This document shows, in pieces, positions 31,160 to 42,507 of a stretch of 64,000 bases of DNA. This DNA is from Candidatus Sulfotelmatobacter sp. Its GTDB lineage: Bacteria; Acidobacteriota; Terriglobia; Terriglobales; Acidobacteriaceae. The position numbers and the translations under genes were made by a program. Each line of letters begins with the position of its first letter. Within the stretch, counting starts at the first letter, position 1. The notes below the pieces were generated by a model that worked only from the letters and a program-made list of their open reading frames with translations, was not told the DNA's origin and made no database searches. The stretch covers positions 16,509-80,508 of the forward strand of contig DASYBM010000008.1 in the NCBI GenBank assembly GCA_036500765.1, written 5' to 3'.

Positions 31160-31278
31160 GAAATCACCTCATACCCGAATTCTTATTCTGGGCGCTGGCG
31201 GGGCCGGCGTCAAGCGAGGACCTGTGGGCCGAACATCGCCGAGGAAACGCAGAGGAAGGAATCGTTCCTCCTTGCGGC

Positions 31279-32370
31279 TCAATCGGTGGGCCAAAAGGGC
31301 CCAGGTTCGCGAACCACGATTTGACCGTTCTTAGTCTCGAAGACATCGCCGACCACATGCAGATTCTGGTCGAGTTCAACAGCCTTGCTTAAGCCGCCAC
31401 GACCGCGCGAGAGCGAACGCGAAATACCGGCATAGCGTAGGTCCTGAAACAGAACGATGTAACCCGGCTTCGGCGGCGGCAGAGTTTCAGTCTCGGTGAT
31501 GGGATATTGCGCCCAATCCAGGAAAACGCGGCCGATGTAAGATTTTTTGGCAGCGAGCGTGACCGGAGTCTCCTCTGGTTTATAGCGAATTTCCATGCGG
31601 CCTTCAGGATCAACCTCAGGCGTGAGCGAATTCACCGGGGCGAGCGCGAAGAAGGCAGGCGTCTCGACCACGCCGTCCCAGTGAAAGGGATCGACCCATT
31701 TTGGATAGGCCGAGGCGCGCAGGGGATCGGCACCGTGATAGGTGCGGGCTTCGAGTGCATGGACTGCGCGGCGGTGTTCGTAGTCGCGCACTCCCCACAT
31801 CAGCACGACGCCGATCAGCGCGAGTGTGGCAGAGAGGCGGCCACGAGGACCATGACTGCGCGCGCCGATTTCGCGGTCGATCAATCCGAAGAGCGAGGGG
31901 ATAATCAGTCCCAAGATCAGAAATGCCAGCATGACCGGCTCGACGATGAAGACGATGTCCCAGGAATACCACTTCTCGGAAAAGGGCCAGAAGGGGCGAA
32001 CGCCGTAATTGTTGGTGAAGTCGAGCAGGATGTGGCTCAATCCGGCGATGCAGGCATAAACGCAAAGCAGGCCCCAGCGCGGCCGGAGGCTAGGATCGTT
32101 TTCGTTCAATCCAATTTTGCGTCCACGGATGCGCCAGATGAGATAGACGAAGCCGACTACGATCAGGGCGTCGAGCGGAACTCCGAGGAAAGAGTGGGTG
32201 AAGCCGCGATGGTGGGCGAAACCAAAGGCCGACCCGCGAAAACTTTCGAGCACATCCAGGTCGGGCGCCTCGGCGGCGAGCGTCATGGTGAGCGTAGCCA
32301 GGGCGGTCTTGCGGTTGAAGCCGGCGCGTCCCAGGCAGGCGCCGGTCAGAAAGTGAGTAATCGGTTCCAA
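31279..32370 (-). CDS. YdjM/DUF457-type membrane metal-dependent hydrolase-like protein
   Basis: This is a 363-residue protein. The N-terminus is EPITHFLTGACLGRAGFNRK, then APDLDVLESFRG and FAHHRGFTHSFLGVPLDAL, the histidine/aspartate signature of the LexA-binding, membrane-bound YdjM (DUF457) family. Several membrane helices follow (LGLIIPSLFGL, LIGVVLMWGVRDY). The C-terminal soluble domain is probably periplasmic (VNSLTPEVDPEGRMEIRYKP). TTG 32370 was chosen because family members start M(E/D)PITH; a GTG at 32412 would add 14 residues. Reaction and substrate are not known. Confidence 0.78.
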   Translation of the reverse strand: MEPITHFLTGACLGRAGFNRKTALATLTMTLAAEAPDLDVLESFRGSAFGFAHHRGFTHSFLGVPLDALIVVGFVYLIWRIRGRKIGLNENDPSLRPRWGLLCVYACIAGLSHILLDFTNNYGVRPFWPFSEKWYSWDIVFIVEPVMLAFLILGLIIPSLFGLIDREIGARSHGPRGRLSATLALIGVVLMWGVRDYEHRRAVHALEARTYHGADPLRASAYPKWVDPFHWDGVVETPAFFALAPVNSLTPEVDPEGRMEIRYKPEETPVTLAAKKSYIGRVFLDWAQYPITETETLPPPKPGYIVLFQDLRYAGISRSLSRGRGGLSKAVELDQNLHVVGDVFETKNGQIVVREPGPFWPTD

Positions 32371-32456
32371 TTGGTTCGAGGAATTGTATTGTGCTGGGCT
32401 GCGATGCGTCACCAGGGAAGCATCGGGAGACTCAGCGACGTTATTGGACGCGGGGA

Positions 32457-33434
32457 TTAGAGAGACGACGCAAAGTAATTCGCGCGCGGCGGCATCAGCA
32501 GCGTGAGTGCATCGGGCACGACACTAATTTCCGCAGGGAGCGTGCCCAGGAGTTCGCCATCGGCCTCCACGTAGATCCTGCGCGGCGTTCGGGATGAGTT
32601 CCGCTGGGGCATATACGTGCAGGCGACGCTCGTGCTGTGAGCAAGATCAATGCCGGGAACCGAACAGCGCAGACGCAGCAGGCCGCGAGTCACGTATGCC
32701 AGATAAGCCAGGCGACTGGCAGTCCGGCAGAAAACCAGACGGTTGTCGTTCCGGTCGAGAGACGCTCCGGGAGCAAGTTCTTGCAGCACTCCACCGAAGT
32801 TGCGGATGCGGACGGCCATCAGTTCGGTGACTTCGGCGCGATGGATCGAGTCCGATCCGGCTTCCATGTACTCGGCGACAAAGCGCGTCATGGGATAGTT
32901 AAACCAAAGCTGCCAGGCTTTGGCATAGTAGGCGCCCATGCCCATGCGCTGCTTGGTTCCGGTATGAAGCTTGTAGAAGAGGTGCGCGTCGGCGCCGATT
33001 CCCGCGGCGACCAGAAAATATCGCGATCCAGGATTTCCATTGAGATCGGCGAAGTTAACGCGGCCAAGCGGGATGCGGCGCGGCACGGCATGCAGCGACG
33101 CCTGGGCTGCCTCGACTACTTTGAGTGGAAGTTGAATGTCGTGAGCCAGGGCATTCGCCGTCCCCAGGGGCAAGATAGCCAATGCCGCGGGCGAGTGGGC
33201 GACGACTTGGGCGATGTTGTGAATGGTGCCGTCGCCACCGCAGGCAAAAATGGTATCGCAACCGCATTCGATGGCCCGGCGGGTTTCTTCCACTCCATGA
33301 CGGGTCGACTCGGTGGGAACCAGCTCCGCGTCTACGCCCGCTACTCTCAGGAGAGCGAGGGCGGATTCCAATTCTCGCCGGCGTTGATGGCTGCCGCCGG
33401 AATCCGGATTGTAGAGCAATGCAGCCTTGCGCAT
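32457..33434 (-). CDS. Diacylglycerol/sphingosine kinase-family lipid kinase
   Basis: This is a 325-residue DAGK_cat protein. The N-terminus MRKAALLYNPDSGG, nucleotide-binding CGGDGTIHNIAQ, ILPLGTANALAHD and the second domain RYFLVAAGIGADAHLF match YegS/DgkB-type lipid kinases. The C-terminal beta-sandwich includes RIYVEADGELLGTLPAEISV. These enzymes phosphorylate diacylglycerol or related lipids at the membrane. The gene lies just upstream, in transcription order, of the YdjM-like gene, with an 86-base gap. Confidence 0.88.
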   Translation of the reverse strand: MRKAALLYNPDSGGSHQRRRELESALALLRVAGVDAELVPTESTRHGVEETRRAIECGCDTIFACGGDGTIHNIAQVVAHSPAALAILPLGTANALAHDIQLPLKVVEAAQASLHAVPRRIPLGRVNFADLNGNPGSRYFLVAAGIGADAHLFYKLHTGTKQRMGMGAYYAKAWQLWFNYPMTRFVAEYMEAGSDSIHRAEVTELMAVRIRNFGGVLQELAPGASLDRNDNRLVFCRTASRLAYLAYVTRGLLRLRCSVPGIDLAHSTSVACTYMPQRNSSRTPRRIYVEADGELLGTLPAEISVVPDALTLLMPPRANYFASSL

Positions 33435-33752
33435 AAGTTTCTTGGAGTAGCGTTGAGTGACCGTTTGAAGCCGTTCGCCGAAAGTGGATTGTACTTGACG
33501 CGAGCGGACACAGAGAGGTTCTTCAGTGTGCCAGGTTTACTCAGGGTGAGCCCCACTCCACATACCGAAGGTATCTTTCTGGAGCAACAGGTGGCCTAAA
33601 CATGGACAAGCAACTCAGGCATCAGTGCCGACATAAGCTTGGCAATCGCCTTGTTTTGTCATAAGCTTGGCGGCAATCGCAGGGCGTGTTTTCTTCAGCC
33701 GATCCTGTCGTTGGGGCTCGAATTTCAAAATCGAATCAGGAGGGTCAACCAG
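33435..33752. other. Divergent intergenic region with direct repeat
   Basis: This 318-base gap lies between the lipid kinase and the TPR gene. A direct repeat of CATAAGCTTGGC followed by CAATCGC occurs at about 33633-33651 and 33662-33682. AGGAGG just before 33753 is the TPR gene ribosome site. No small gene was recognised. Confidence 0.5.
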
Positions 33753-35423
33753 ATGAAAATTCTGGCGCAGATGCTATGCGGTACGTTTTTGAGCGGCGCT
33801 TTGCTTTGCCTTCACGCGACGGCGCAGAATGCCGATGCCCACGGCGCTCACATGCCGAGCCATGCGGTCACGCTGGTCAGCGGACTCGGCGATCTCCATC
33901 ACCCTGTTTCCACGCACAACGCTGAGGCGCAGCAGTTCTTCGATCAGGGATTGCGCTTCATCTACGCCTTTAATCACGACGAAGCCGCGCGATCATTTCA
34001 GCACGCGGCAGAACTTGATCCCAAGCTGGCGATAGCCTACTGGGGCGTCGCTGAAGCGGTAGGACCGAATTACAACGATCCCGCCGATCCCGAGCGTTAT
34101 AAGAAGGCGCACGACGCGGCACAGAAGGCTGTGGACCTGTCCGCCGACGGTTCACCTAGCGAGCGGGCTTACATCCAGGCGATGGCCAAGCGCTTCCCTG
34201 CCGATCCTAATTCTGATCTGAAGCAAGCCGCGGAAGATTATCACGACGCGATGCGGCAGGTCTCCGCCGAATTTCCCGACGATCTCGACGCGGCCACGCT
34301 TTTCGCGGAGTCGGGTATGAACCTGCATCCCTGGGGACTCTGGCATCAGGACGGTACACCCGAAGCCGGCACGGAAGAAATCGTGGCCACGCTCGAATCG
34401 GTGATGAAGCGCGACCCCAATCATCTCGGCGCGATCCACTACTACATCCACACCGTGGAGGCGTCCAATAATCCTGAGCGCGCGCTGGCCGGGGCAAATA
34501 AACTGGCTGCGCTCGCGCCCGGCGCGGGACACATCGTGCACATGCCGGCACATGTCTACATTCGCACCGGCGACTATGATGCCGCGGTCAAGACCAACGA
34601 ACAGGCTGCCGAGGTCGATCGCGCCTACATCAAGGCGACTGGCGCGCAGGGCATTTATCCGATGATGTATTACAGCCACAACCTGCACTTCGTGGCCATG
34701 TGCGGCGCCATGAATGGACGCTACTCCGAGGCGCGCCAGAATGCAGACCTGCTGGCCGCCAACGTCGGACCGTATGTGAAAGACATGCCGCCGCTGGAGG
34801 GTTTTATGACGATCCCTATGGCGGTGGAGGTTCGCTTCCATCATTGGAACGAAATTCTGAAGATGCCGGCGCCCGACGCGAGCATGAAGACCGCGACGGT
34901 CTTCTGGCACTTTGGCCGCGGCCTGGCGCTGGCGGGAACCGGCAAAATGACGGAGGCGGAAGCGGAGTACAAGATTGTCGCCGATGCCGAAGCCGCCACA
35001 CCGCCGGATGTCATCTTTCAGATGCCGATCAACAACAAGGCGAAAGACATCATGAAAATCGCCGAGGATGTCGTGGGCGCGAAGATTGCCGTCGCCAAGA
35101 AAGATAACGCCGCGGCGATCGCTATGCTTCGCGATGCGGTCGGGATTCAGGACAAGCTCAAATATGGCGAGCCGCCCGACTGGTTCTTTCCCGTGCGGGA
35201 GTCTCTGGGAGCGGCGCTGCTGCTGAACGGTGATGCAACGGCAGCGGAAAAAGTATTTCGCGAAGATCTCGACCGCAATCCGCGAAATCCTCGCTCGCTG
35301 TGGGGATTGCACCAGGCCCTGCTAAAGCAGAATCGCGACTACGACGCGGGGTTCGTTCAGAAACAGTTTGAGGCGAATTGGAAAGGCGGAGTGCAGGCGT
35401 TGAAGCTGGATGATCTGGTCTAG
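33753..35423 (+). CDS. Exported TPR-repeat protein
   Basis: This is a 556-residue protein with the signal peptide MKILAQMLCGTFLSGALLCL (cleavage after ATAQ). A His-rich short spacer (ADAHGAHMPSHAV) precedes TPR-like repeats: AQQFFDQGLRFIYAFNHDEA, ARSFQHAAELDPKLAIAYWG, NPERALAGANKLAALAPGAG and a C-terminal LGAALLLNGDATAAEKVFRE. HIVHMPAHVYIRTGDYDAAV is a strongly conserved-looking block of this family. It is common in Acidobacteria and Planctomycetes but has no assigned biochemical role. AGGAGG is placed ideally before ATG 33753. A 13-base-pair hairpin follows the gene. Confidence 0.85.
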   Translation: MKILAQMLCGTFLSGALLCLHATAQNADAHGAHMPSHAVTLVSGLGDLHHPVSTHNAEAQQFFDQGLRFIYAFNHDEAARSFQHAAELDPKLAIAYWGVAEAVGPNYNDPADPERYKKAHDAAQKAVDLSADGSPSERAYIQAMAKRFPADPNSDLKQAAEDYHDAMRQVSAEFPDDLDAATLFAESGMNLHPWGLWHQDGTPEAGTEEIVATLESVMKRDPNHLGAIHYYIHTVEASNNPERALAGANKLAALAPGAGHIVHMPAHVYIRTGDYDAAVKTNEQAAEVDRAYIKATGAQGIYPMMYYSHNLHFVAMCGAMNGRYSEARQNADLLAANVGPYVKDMPPLEGFMTIPMAVEVRFHHWNEILKMPAPDASMKTATVFWHFGRGLALAGTGKMTEAEAEYKIVADAEAATPPDVIFQMPINNKAKDIMKIAEDVVGAKIAVAKKDNAAAIAMLRDAVGIQDKLKYGEPPDWFFPVRESLGAALLLNGDATAAEKVFREDLDRNPRNPRSLWGLHQALLKQNRDYDAGFVQKQFEANWKGGVQALKLDDLV

Positions 35424-35439
35424 CACGGGTCACGTAGCA

Positions 35440-35479
35440 ACAGACGCCTCGGCTGTCCCGCCAATGCCGAGGCGTCTGT
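35440..35479. repeat. Long perfect hairpin after the TPR gene
   Basis: ACAGACGCCTCGGC and GCCGAGGCGTCTGT form a perfect 14-base-pair stem with a 12-base loop, 17 bases after the stop. There is no U-tract, so it is either a repeat element or a processing/termination structure. Similar ACAGCCGCCTCGGCTGT words occur at about 63698-63716. Confidence 0.7.
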
Positions 35480-35603
35480 CGCTAAGTGCTTCTCTCGCTG
35501 GATCTAATATTAGGGAAGCTGTGGAGTCATTGGGCTCTATAACACTCGTCCTGCCATGGGATAAAGTATCCGGTGTTGTAACCTTCCGGTGGGAGTTCAA
35601 ATT

Positions 35604-36749
35604 ATGAAATGTTTCGCAGCCGTCATCATTGCTCTATTCCTCTGTTCATCCGTCGCCGTGGGCCAATGTACGCTGCCCGGAACTCCGTCGGCCGGCACGA
35701 TCGATTCTACTTTCGACGCATACGCGACGCAGAACGGCCCTGGCTGGACCGGAGCGGACGGCACGTATTCCCTGCCTTTGCCCGACGGAACGAATCTGTG
35801 GATGTGGTCTGATTCCTATATTGGAACGGTGAATCCGACCACCCGCATGCGCAGCGGCGATCTGTTCTCGGCGCACAACTCGCTGACGATTTTGAATCAG
35901 TCCACCGGATCGTGGACCACCGTCGGCTATCCGCCAAAGACGACTTCCTACTTTGCGCCCAAAAGCAAGAGCGACTGGTTCTGGCAGGGAGACGGAATTG
36001 TCACCGAGCCGACCACGGGAACATATCAAATCAAAATCATGCTGCTGGAGTGGACCGGCGCGTTCAAGTTAGTTGGGCACTCCGTGGCAACGCTTTCGTG
36101 GCCGAGTCTCTCTATCGTTTCCATCACGCCGGTGACCGGCCTCGATACGAGCCTGGAGTGGGGAACGAAAATTCTGCAAGTCGGAAATTATTACTACATT
36201 TATGGATTGAAAGATCCGGGAACCAATACGAAGACGCCCTACCTGGCGCGGACCACCTCCGTCAACAATCTGACCAACGCCTCGAAGTGGCAGTTCTGGA
36301 ATGCAGCACAAAAGAAGTGGCTGGCGGGAGAATCGAATGCCACCGCCATGCAAGGCGTGGCCGCGGTGACACCGGAATATTCCGTCGACCCAATGAGCTA
36401 CAACGGGGGCACATTTTATCTAATGGCGGGGATGGATCCCCAGCACCCGGCATATCCGTTGTGGGACGCGGTGACGACCTGGTATTCATGCTCGCCGCAG
36501 GGACCGTGGACCAATAAGACCACCGTCTACACAACGCCAGAAGCAGGAGCCAATGGATGTAAAGTCGGCACTCTGGTCACGTACAACGCGAAGGCGCATA
36601 TGGAATTTACCGATGCGGATGGAATTCTGATGTCCTACAACGTGAACGCCAACGACTCCTCCGATCTGGTTTGCGCCGATGACTACAAGCCCCGCTTCGT
36701 GCGCGTGCAGATACCGGGCGTTACCGACGCAACGGACGACGCCAGGTAG
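35604..36749 (+). CDS. Secreted beta-propeller-like (glycoside-hydrolase-like) protein
   Basis: This is a 381-residue exported protein with the signal peptide MKCFAAVIIALFLCSSVAVG. The mature region has repeated strand patterns with aromatic and acidic residues: GADGTYSLPLPDGTNLWMWS, DLFSAHNSLTILNQST, FWQGDGIVTEPTTGTYQIKI, YYYIYGLKDPGTNTKTPYLA, MSYNGGTFYLMAG and CSPQGPWTNKTTVYTTPEAG. The layout resembles five-bladed propellers of the GH43/DUF5005 kind, which act on carbohydrates. No catalytic triad can be asserted. GGGAG precedes ATG 35604. Confidence 0.7.
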   Translation: MKCFAAVIIALFLCSSVAVGQCTLPGTPSAGTIDSTFDAYATQNGPGWTGADGTYSLPLPDGTNLWMWSDSYIGTVNPTTRMRSGDLFSAHNSLTILNQSTGSWTTVGYPPKTTSYFAPKSKSDWFWQGDGIVTEPTTGTYQIKIMLLEWTGAFKLVGHSVATLSWPSLSIVSITPVTGLDTSLEWGTKILQVGNYYYIYGLKDPGTNTKTPYLARTTSVNNLTNASKWQFWNAAQKKWLAGESNATAMQGVAAVTPEYSVDPMSYNGGTFYLMAGMDPQHPAYPLWDAVTTWYSCSPQGPWTNKTTVYTTPEAGANGCKVGTLVTYNAKAHMEFTDADGILMSYNVNANDSSDLVCADDYKPRFVRVQIPGVTDATDDAR

Positions 36750-36780
36750 TTTGAGAAGACGGTTGGAACCGAACGCGTAG

Positions 36781-38934
<2,154 letters not shown>

Positions 38935-38949
38935 TCCCAATTTTTTCTA

Positions 38950-39453
38950 CTATGAATATCCCTCATCGATTTCACACAGTTTCAGCGCCTCCCGCATCCT
39001 TGCCCAGGTCACATCCAGCGTTTCCGGCAGAATCCGCGTCTCCGCTACGACCGACACGAAATTCGCATCCGCCACCCATCTCGGCAGCTCGTGCATGTGA
39101 ATGTGTCCCGCAATTCCAGCGCCGGCGGCCTTCCCGATATTCATCCCCAGATTAATACCGTCCGGATGATAGAGTTCGCGCAGCACCGACTCCATTTTTT
39201 GCGAAAGCGCCATCATCTCTTGCGCCGCCTCGACTGGTAGCTTGCGCAACTCATCCAAGTGAGCGTAGGGCACGATCATCACGTGACCCGGCGTATACGG
39301 ATACGCGTTCAGAATGACATAGCAATTTTGCCCGCGATAGACAATGAAAACCTTCGCGTCATCTTCCTTCGGCGCGTCGCAAAACACGCACCCAGCGGCC
39401 TTTTCTGTGGAAGAGACATAGGCATACCGCCACGGGGTCCAGAGGTAATCCAT
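38950..39453 (-). CDS. HIT-family nucleotide hydrolase/transferase
   Basis: This is a 167-residue HIT protein with the histidine triad GHIHMHELPRW (His117, His119, His121). The N-terminal GCVFCDAP Cys pair probably binds zinc. The core is YVILNAYPYTPGHVMIVPYA and NLGMNIGKAAGAGIAGH. The DYLWTPWRYAYV start is typical of Ap4A-phosphorylase-like/FHIT-type bacterial HIT proteins, which act on dinucleoside polyphosphates or nucleotide phosphoramidates. ATG 39453 was chosen because it opens that conserved sequence. The gene converges on ligA with a 15-base gap. Confidence 0.9.
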   Translation of the reverse strand: MDYLWTPWRYAYVSSTEKAAGCVFCDAPKEDDAKVFIVYRGQNCYVILNAYPYTPGHVMIVPYAHLDELRKLPVEAAQEMMALSQKMESVLRELYHPDGINLGMNIGKAAGAGIAGHIHMHELPRWVADANFVSVVAETRILPETLDVTWARMREALKLCEIDEGYS

Positions 39454-39498
39454 AGCAGGGCAGGTTAGCAGATGCACGCGGACGATGGAAATGATCGA

Positions 39499-39587
39499 AG
39501 CAGTCAGCAGTCAGCATTTGGCACTCAGTCCATCAGTCGCGGTTTCGAACTGGCTGCATGCTGAATGCTGACTGCTGAGTGCTGAAT
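39499..39587. repeat. Inverted array of CAGTCAG words (family D)
   Basis: The left arm GCAGTCAGCAGTCAGCATTT... (39499-39539) and right arm ...GCTGAATGCTGACTGCTGAG (39551-39587) are built of imperfect 7-base words in opposite orientation. It lies between the HIT gene and the rpsA promoter. Confidence 0.85.
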
Positions 39588-39627
39588 CTGCGCTGAAACC
39601 TTCCTGTAACAATCGGCCGCTTTGCGT

Positions 39628-39657
39628 TTGACACTGTTCGCGCACGATTGCTATAGT
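39628..39657 (+). promoter_or_regulatory. Sigma-70-type promoter of rpsA
   Basis: TTGACA (39628-39633), an 18-base spacer and TATAGT (39652-39657). It implies an untranslated leader of about 150 bases before the rpsA start, which could carry autoregulatory structure. Confidence 0.75.
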
Positions 39658-39811
39658 CGAAGAGTTCCCATTGGACGCGGGTTCTCTGTGAAAACGTCCG
39701 ACAGCTGGGATTGTCCAAGCTCATTCGCCAGGGTGAGCCCACCACAACCAAACGACTCATCCAGCAGTCCGCAAAGCAGGCCCCGCATCCCGTCATCAGA
39801 GAGGCCTAACC

Positions 39812-41728
39812 TTGTTCGACGAGACCACCGCCCACAACTCCGATTCCAACTCTTCTGTCGCAACCGAAACCGAGCCGACGACAGAGCAGCAGCACCAGCC
39901 CGAAGCGACGCAGGCTGCCGCCACCACCGACCATTCCACCGAGATGCAAGCTTCTTCCGCTGTCACCGACAACACAGATAGGCTTGGGGAAGACAAGTCT
40001 GCCGACGACAAGAGTGCGGAAGAGAAGACTGGCGAAGAGAAGTCCGCCGCCAGCGAGGACTTCGCATCTGTGCTTGAGAGTTTCACCACCGAGGCCGAAG
40101 AGGCGGTGAGTGAAGATCGCGTCATCAAGGGCACGGTGCTGAAGCTGACGGGAACGCATGTGGTCGTCGATATCGGCGCCAAGTCCGAAGGGCTGTTATC
40201 TCTGGCGGAAGTGCTCGATCACGAGGGCAAGCCGAAGTTCAAGCCCGGCGACGAGATCGATGTGATGCGCGACAAAGGCCCGTCCGAAGAAGGTTACATT
40301 AACCTCTCGCACCAGAAGGCGCAGCGCATTCACGCCTGGGAAGAAATCGAAAAGGCTTACAACGAGAAGAAGCCGATTCAAGCCGTTGTAGTTGACCGCA
40401 TTAAAGGAGGGCTGACCGTCGACATTCTGGGCGCGCACGCCTTCCTGCCCGGCTCGCAAGTCGACCTGCGGCCCATCCGCAACCTCGACGGCATGAAAGG
40501 CCAGACGCTCGAAGTTGCGGTCATCAAACTGAACAAGAAGCGCGGCAACATCGTCGTCTCCCGTAAAGACCTGCTCGAAGGCGAGCAGAACGAGAAGCGC
40601 TCCAAGACTCTCGAGCATCTGGAAGAAGGATCGGTTCTCACCGGCGTGGTCAAAAACCTCACCGAATACGGGGCGTTTGTCGATCTCGGCGGCCTCGACG
40701 GCCTGCTGCACATTACCGACATGTCCTGGGGACGCCTCACCCATCCCAAAGATCTGGTCAACGTCGGAGATCAGATTCAGGTGAAAGTGCTGAAGTACGA
40801 CAAAGACAAACAGCGCGTTTCGCTGGGATTCAAGCAACTCACGCCCGACCCTTGGCTTGATGCCGAGCACCGCTATCCGGAGGGTGCACATGTGGGCGGC
40901 CGCGTCATCAGCGTCACTGACTACGGCGCGTTCGTCGAACTCGAACAAGGCATCGAAGGCCTGGTACACGTCAGCGAAATGACATGGTCGAAACGCATGA
41001 AGCATCCGTCGAAACTGGTTAATGTCGGCGATCAGGTGGAGTGCGTGGTAATCAACGTGAATCCCACCGAGCGGCGCATCTCGCTGGGCATGCGTCAACT
41101 GGCCGCCAATCCATGGGATTCGCTCCATGAAAAGTTCCCGGTCGGAATGACGGTCGAGGGCCGGGTTCGCAACCTGACCGACTTTGGCGCATTTATCGAA
41201 ATCGAAGACGGCATTGACGGGCTGGTTCACGTCAGCAATCTGAGCTGGACCAAGCGCGTGAAGCATCCTTCGGAAGTATTGAAGAAGGGCGATCGCGTGA
41301 AGGCGGTGGTTCTCGCGATCGAACCGGACAAGCGTCGCTTGTCGCTGGGCGTGAAGCAACTGCAACCGGATATCTGGGAATCCTTCTTCCAGACTCACCA
41401 TATCGGCGACGTGGTCCACGGCAAAGTCTTGCGTGTAGCCGCATTCGGAGCATTCGTCGAAATCGCCGAGGGCGTGGAAGGCCTATGCCACAAGTCCGAA
41501 GCCACTGACGATAACGGCCAACCAATTCATTTGGAGCCGGGCCTGGAGCACGATTTTAAGATCATCAAGATGAATCCGGAAGAAAAGAAAGTAGGACTCA
41601 GCATCCGCGCTGTCGGCGAAGAAGCCTCGCGCTCCGAAGTGGAAGCCTACAAGCAGCCGGTTTCGAGCACCAGTTCCACCATCGGCGAACTCATCAACTG
41701 GAAACGCGCCAGCAACGAAGGCAACTAA
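39812..41728 (+). CDS. rpsA: Ribosomal protein S1 (six S1 domains)
   Basis: S1 binds mRNA on the 30S subunit and promotes initiation. The 638-residue protein has an acidic, Ser/Thr/Glu-rich N-terminal extension of about 95 residues, unusual in length. Six S1/OB domains follow, starting near RVIKGTVLKLTGTHVVVDIG, IQAVVVDRIKGGLTVDILGA, GVVKNLTEYGAFVDLGGLDG, GRVISVTDYGAFVELEQGIE, GRVRNLTDFGAFIEIEDGID and GKVLRVAAFGAFVEIAEGVE. The first two are the ribosome-docking type. TTG 39812 with GAGAGG upstream is the start. It has its own promoter. Confidence 0.93.
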   Translation: MFDETTAHNSDSNSSVATETEPTTEQQHQPEATQAAATTDHSTEMQASSAVTDNTDRLGEDKSADDKSAEEKTGEEKSAASEDFASVLESFTTEAEEAVSEDRVIKGTVLKLTGTHVVVDIGAKSEGLLSLAEVLDHEGKPKFKPGDEIDVMRDKGPSEEGYINLSHQKAQRIHAWEEIEKAYNEKKPIQAVVVDRIKGGLTVDILGAHAFLPGSQVDLRPIRNLDGMKGQTLEVAVIKLNKKRGNIVVSRKDLLEGEQNEKRSKTLEHLEEGSVLTGVVKNLTEYGAFVDLGGLDGLLHITDMSWGRLTHPKDLVNVGDQIQVKVLKYDKDKQRVSLGFKQLTPDPWLDAEHRYPEGAHVGGRVISVTDYGAFVELEQGIEGLVHVSEMTWSKRMKHPSKLVNVGDQVECVVINVNPTERRISLGMRQLAANPWDSLHEKFPVGMTVEGRVRNLTDFGAFIEIEDGIDGLVHVSNLSWTKRVKHPSEVLKKGDRVKAVVLAIEPDKRRLSLGVKQLQPDIWESFFQTHHIGDVVHGKVLRVAAFGAFVEIAEGVEGLCHKSEATDDNGQPIHLEPGLEHDFKIIKMNPEEKKVGLSIRAVGEEASRSEVEAYKQPVSSTSSTIGELINWKRASNEGN

Positions 41729-41836
41729 CGGCGCGCGCTTTTCCTCTTAATATCCGCAGCGCAGGTCGGCGGCCTCGGTTGGATCGGGGCCGCCTAAGTT
41801 CCTGCTGGCGCAGATCGCGGAAGAGGAGATGAGCCG

Positions 41837-42208
41837 ATGCCAAGTGAATCCAGGATGTTCATTCAGTTGTCCGACATTTTGGGCGTGGAATTCGAATGTC
41901 CGAAGTGCCAGGCAAAGATTCTATATCCGATCAAGCGGCACTATGACCCACTGCCGGAGGGCTGTCCGAGTTGCGGACAACTATGGTTTAACGAAAATCC
42001 AGATCTGCCGGCCGGTCAGCCCAGGATCGTCGAGCTTGTCCAGAAGACGCTCATCAGCCTGCATAACATCTCTGAAACTGCGGCCATTCGAACGCGAGTT
42101 CGCTTGAACATTCAGGACCTGTCTCAAGAAGAAGAAGTACCGAATGCCGAAACCAGGAAACCGGCGGAAACGGACAACAATTCTGGGGAAAACGCCAAAG
42201 CATCATAG
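41837..42208 (+). CDS. Small zinc-ribbon-like protein of unknown function
   Basis: This is a 123-residue protein. CPKCQAKILYPIKRHYDPLP and GCPSCGQLWF supply two CxxC pairs that should form a zinc ribbon (about residues 21-49). The rest is a short helical region (RIVELVQKTLISLHNISETA) and an acidic polar tail (EEEVPNAETRKPAETDNNSG). GAGGAG precedes the ATG. It follows rpsA on the same strand with a 108-base gap containing a GGCGGCC/GGCCGCC hairpin. No known family was recognised. Confidence 0.7.
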   Translation: MPSESRMFIQLSDILGVEFECPKCQAKILYPIKRHYDPLPEGCPSCGQLWFNENPDLPAGQPRIVELVQKTLISLHNISETAAIRTRVRLNIQDLSQEEEVPNAETRKPAETDNNSGENAKAS

Positions 42209-42507
42209 TGTTTCGGCGGGCGCCAGACCGTTAGCGATTGAACCTGCGTAGCCGGGTTTCGTTTCTTGGCGTTCTTTGCTGCATTCCTTAGTTGCGATTT
42301 TAGAGCCGTTGAACTATGGCGGCGCCACGAAGAAAAAACCCTTAACCGCAAAGAGCCCAAAGGTATCGAGCGCGAATTCGGGACACTATCAGACGCTCCA
42401 GTACTAATTTAAGATCAGTGCGCTCCGCTCGATTGGCCCTTGATCCCGCCCTGTTCTAGAATCATTCGTTTGCCCTAACACATCTCTTCTTACTGAGGAT
42501 TATTGCC
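42209..42507. other. Intergenic region upstream of lpd
   Basis: About 300 bases without a recognised gene. A CTTAACCGCAAAGAGCCCAA segment near 42343-42361 resembles a degenerate family E (ACAGAGG-type) repeat. GAGG at 42494-42497 is the lpd ribosome site. No clear promoter was assigned. Confidence 0.4.

Noticed and set aside
32637..33599. Long open frame on the plus strand opposite the lipid kinase gene
   Set aside because: It is the antisense shadow of a gene with clear DAGK motifs; its translation has no recognisable domain or ribosome site.
34152..35312. Long minus-strand frame opposite the TPR gene
   Set aside because: Shadow frame; the plus strand has a signal peptide, AGGAGG and TPR repeats.
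40196..41419. Long minus-strand frame opposite rpsA
   Set aside because: Antisense shadow of the six S1 domains, with internally repetitive nonsense reflecting the repeated domains.
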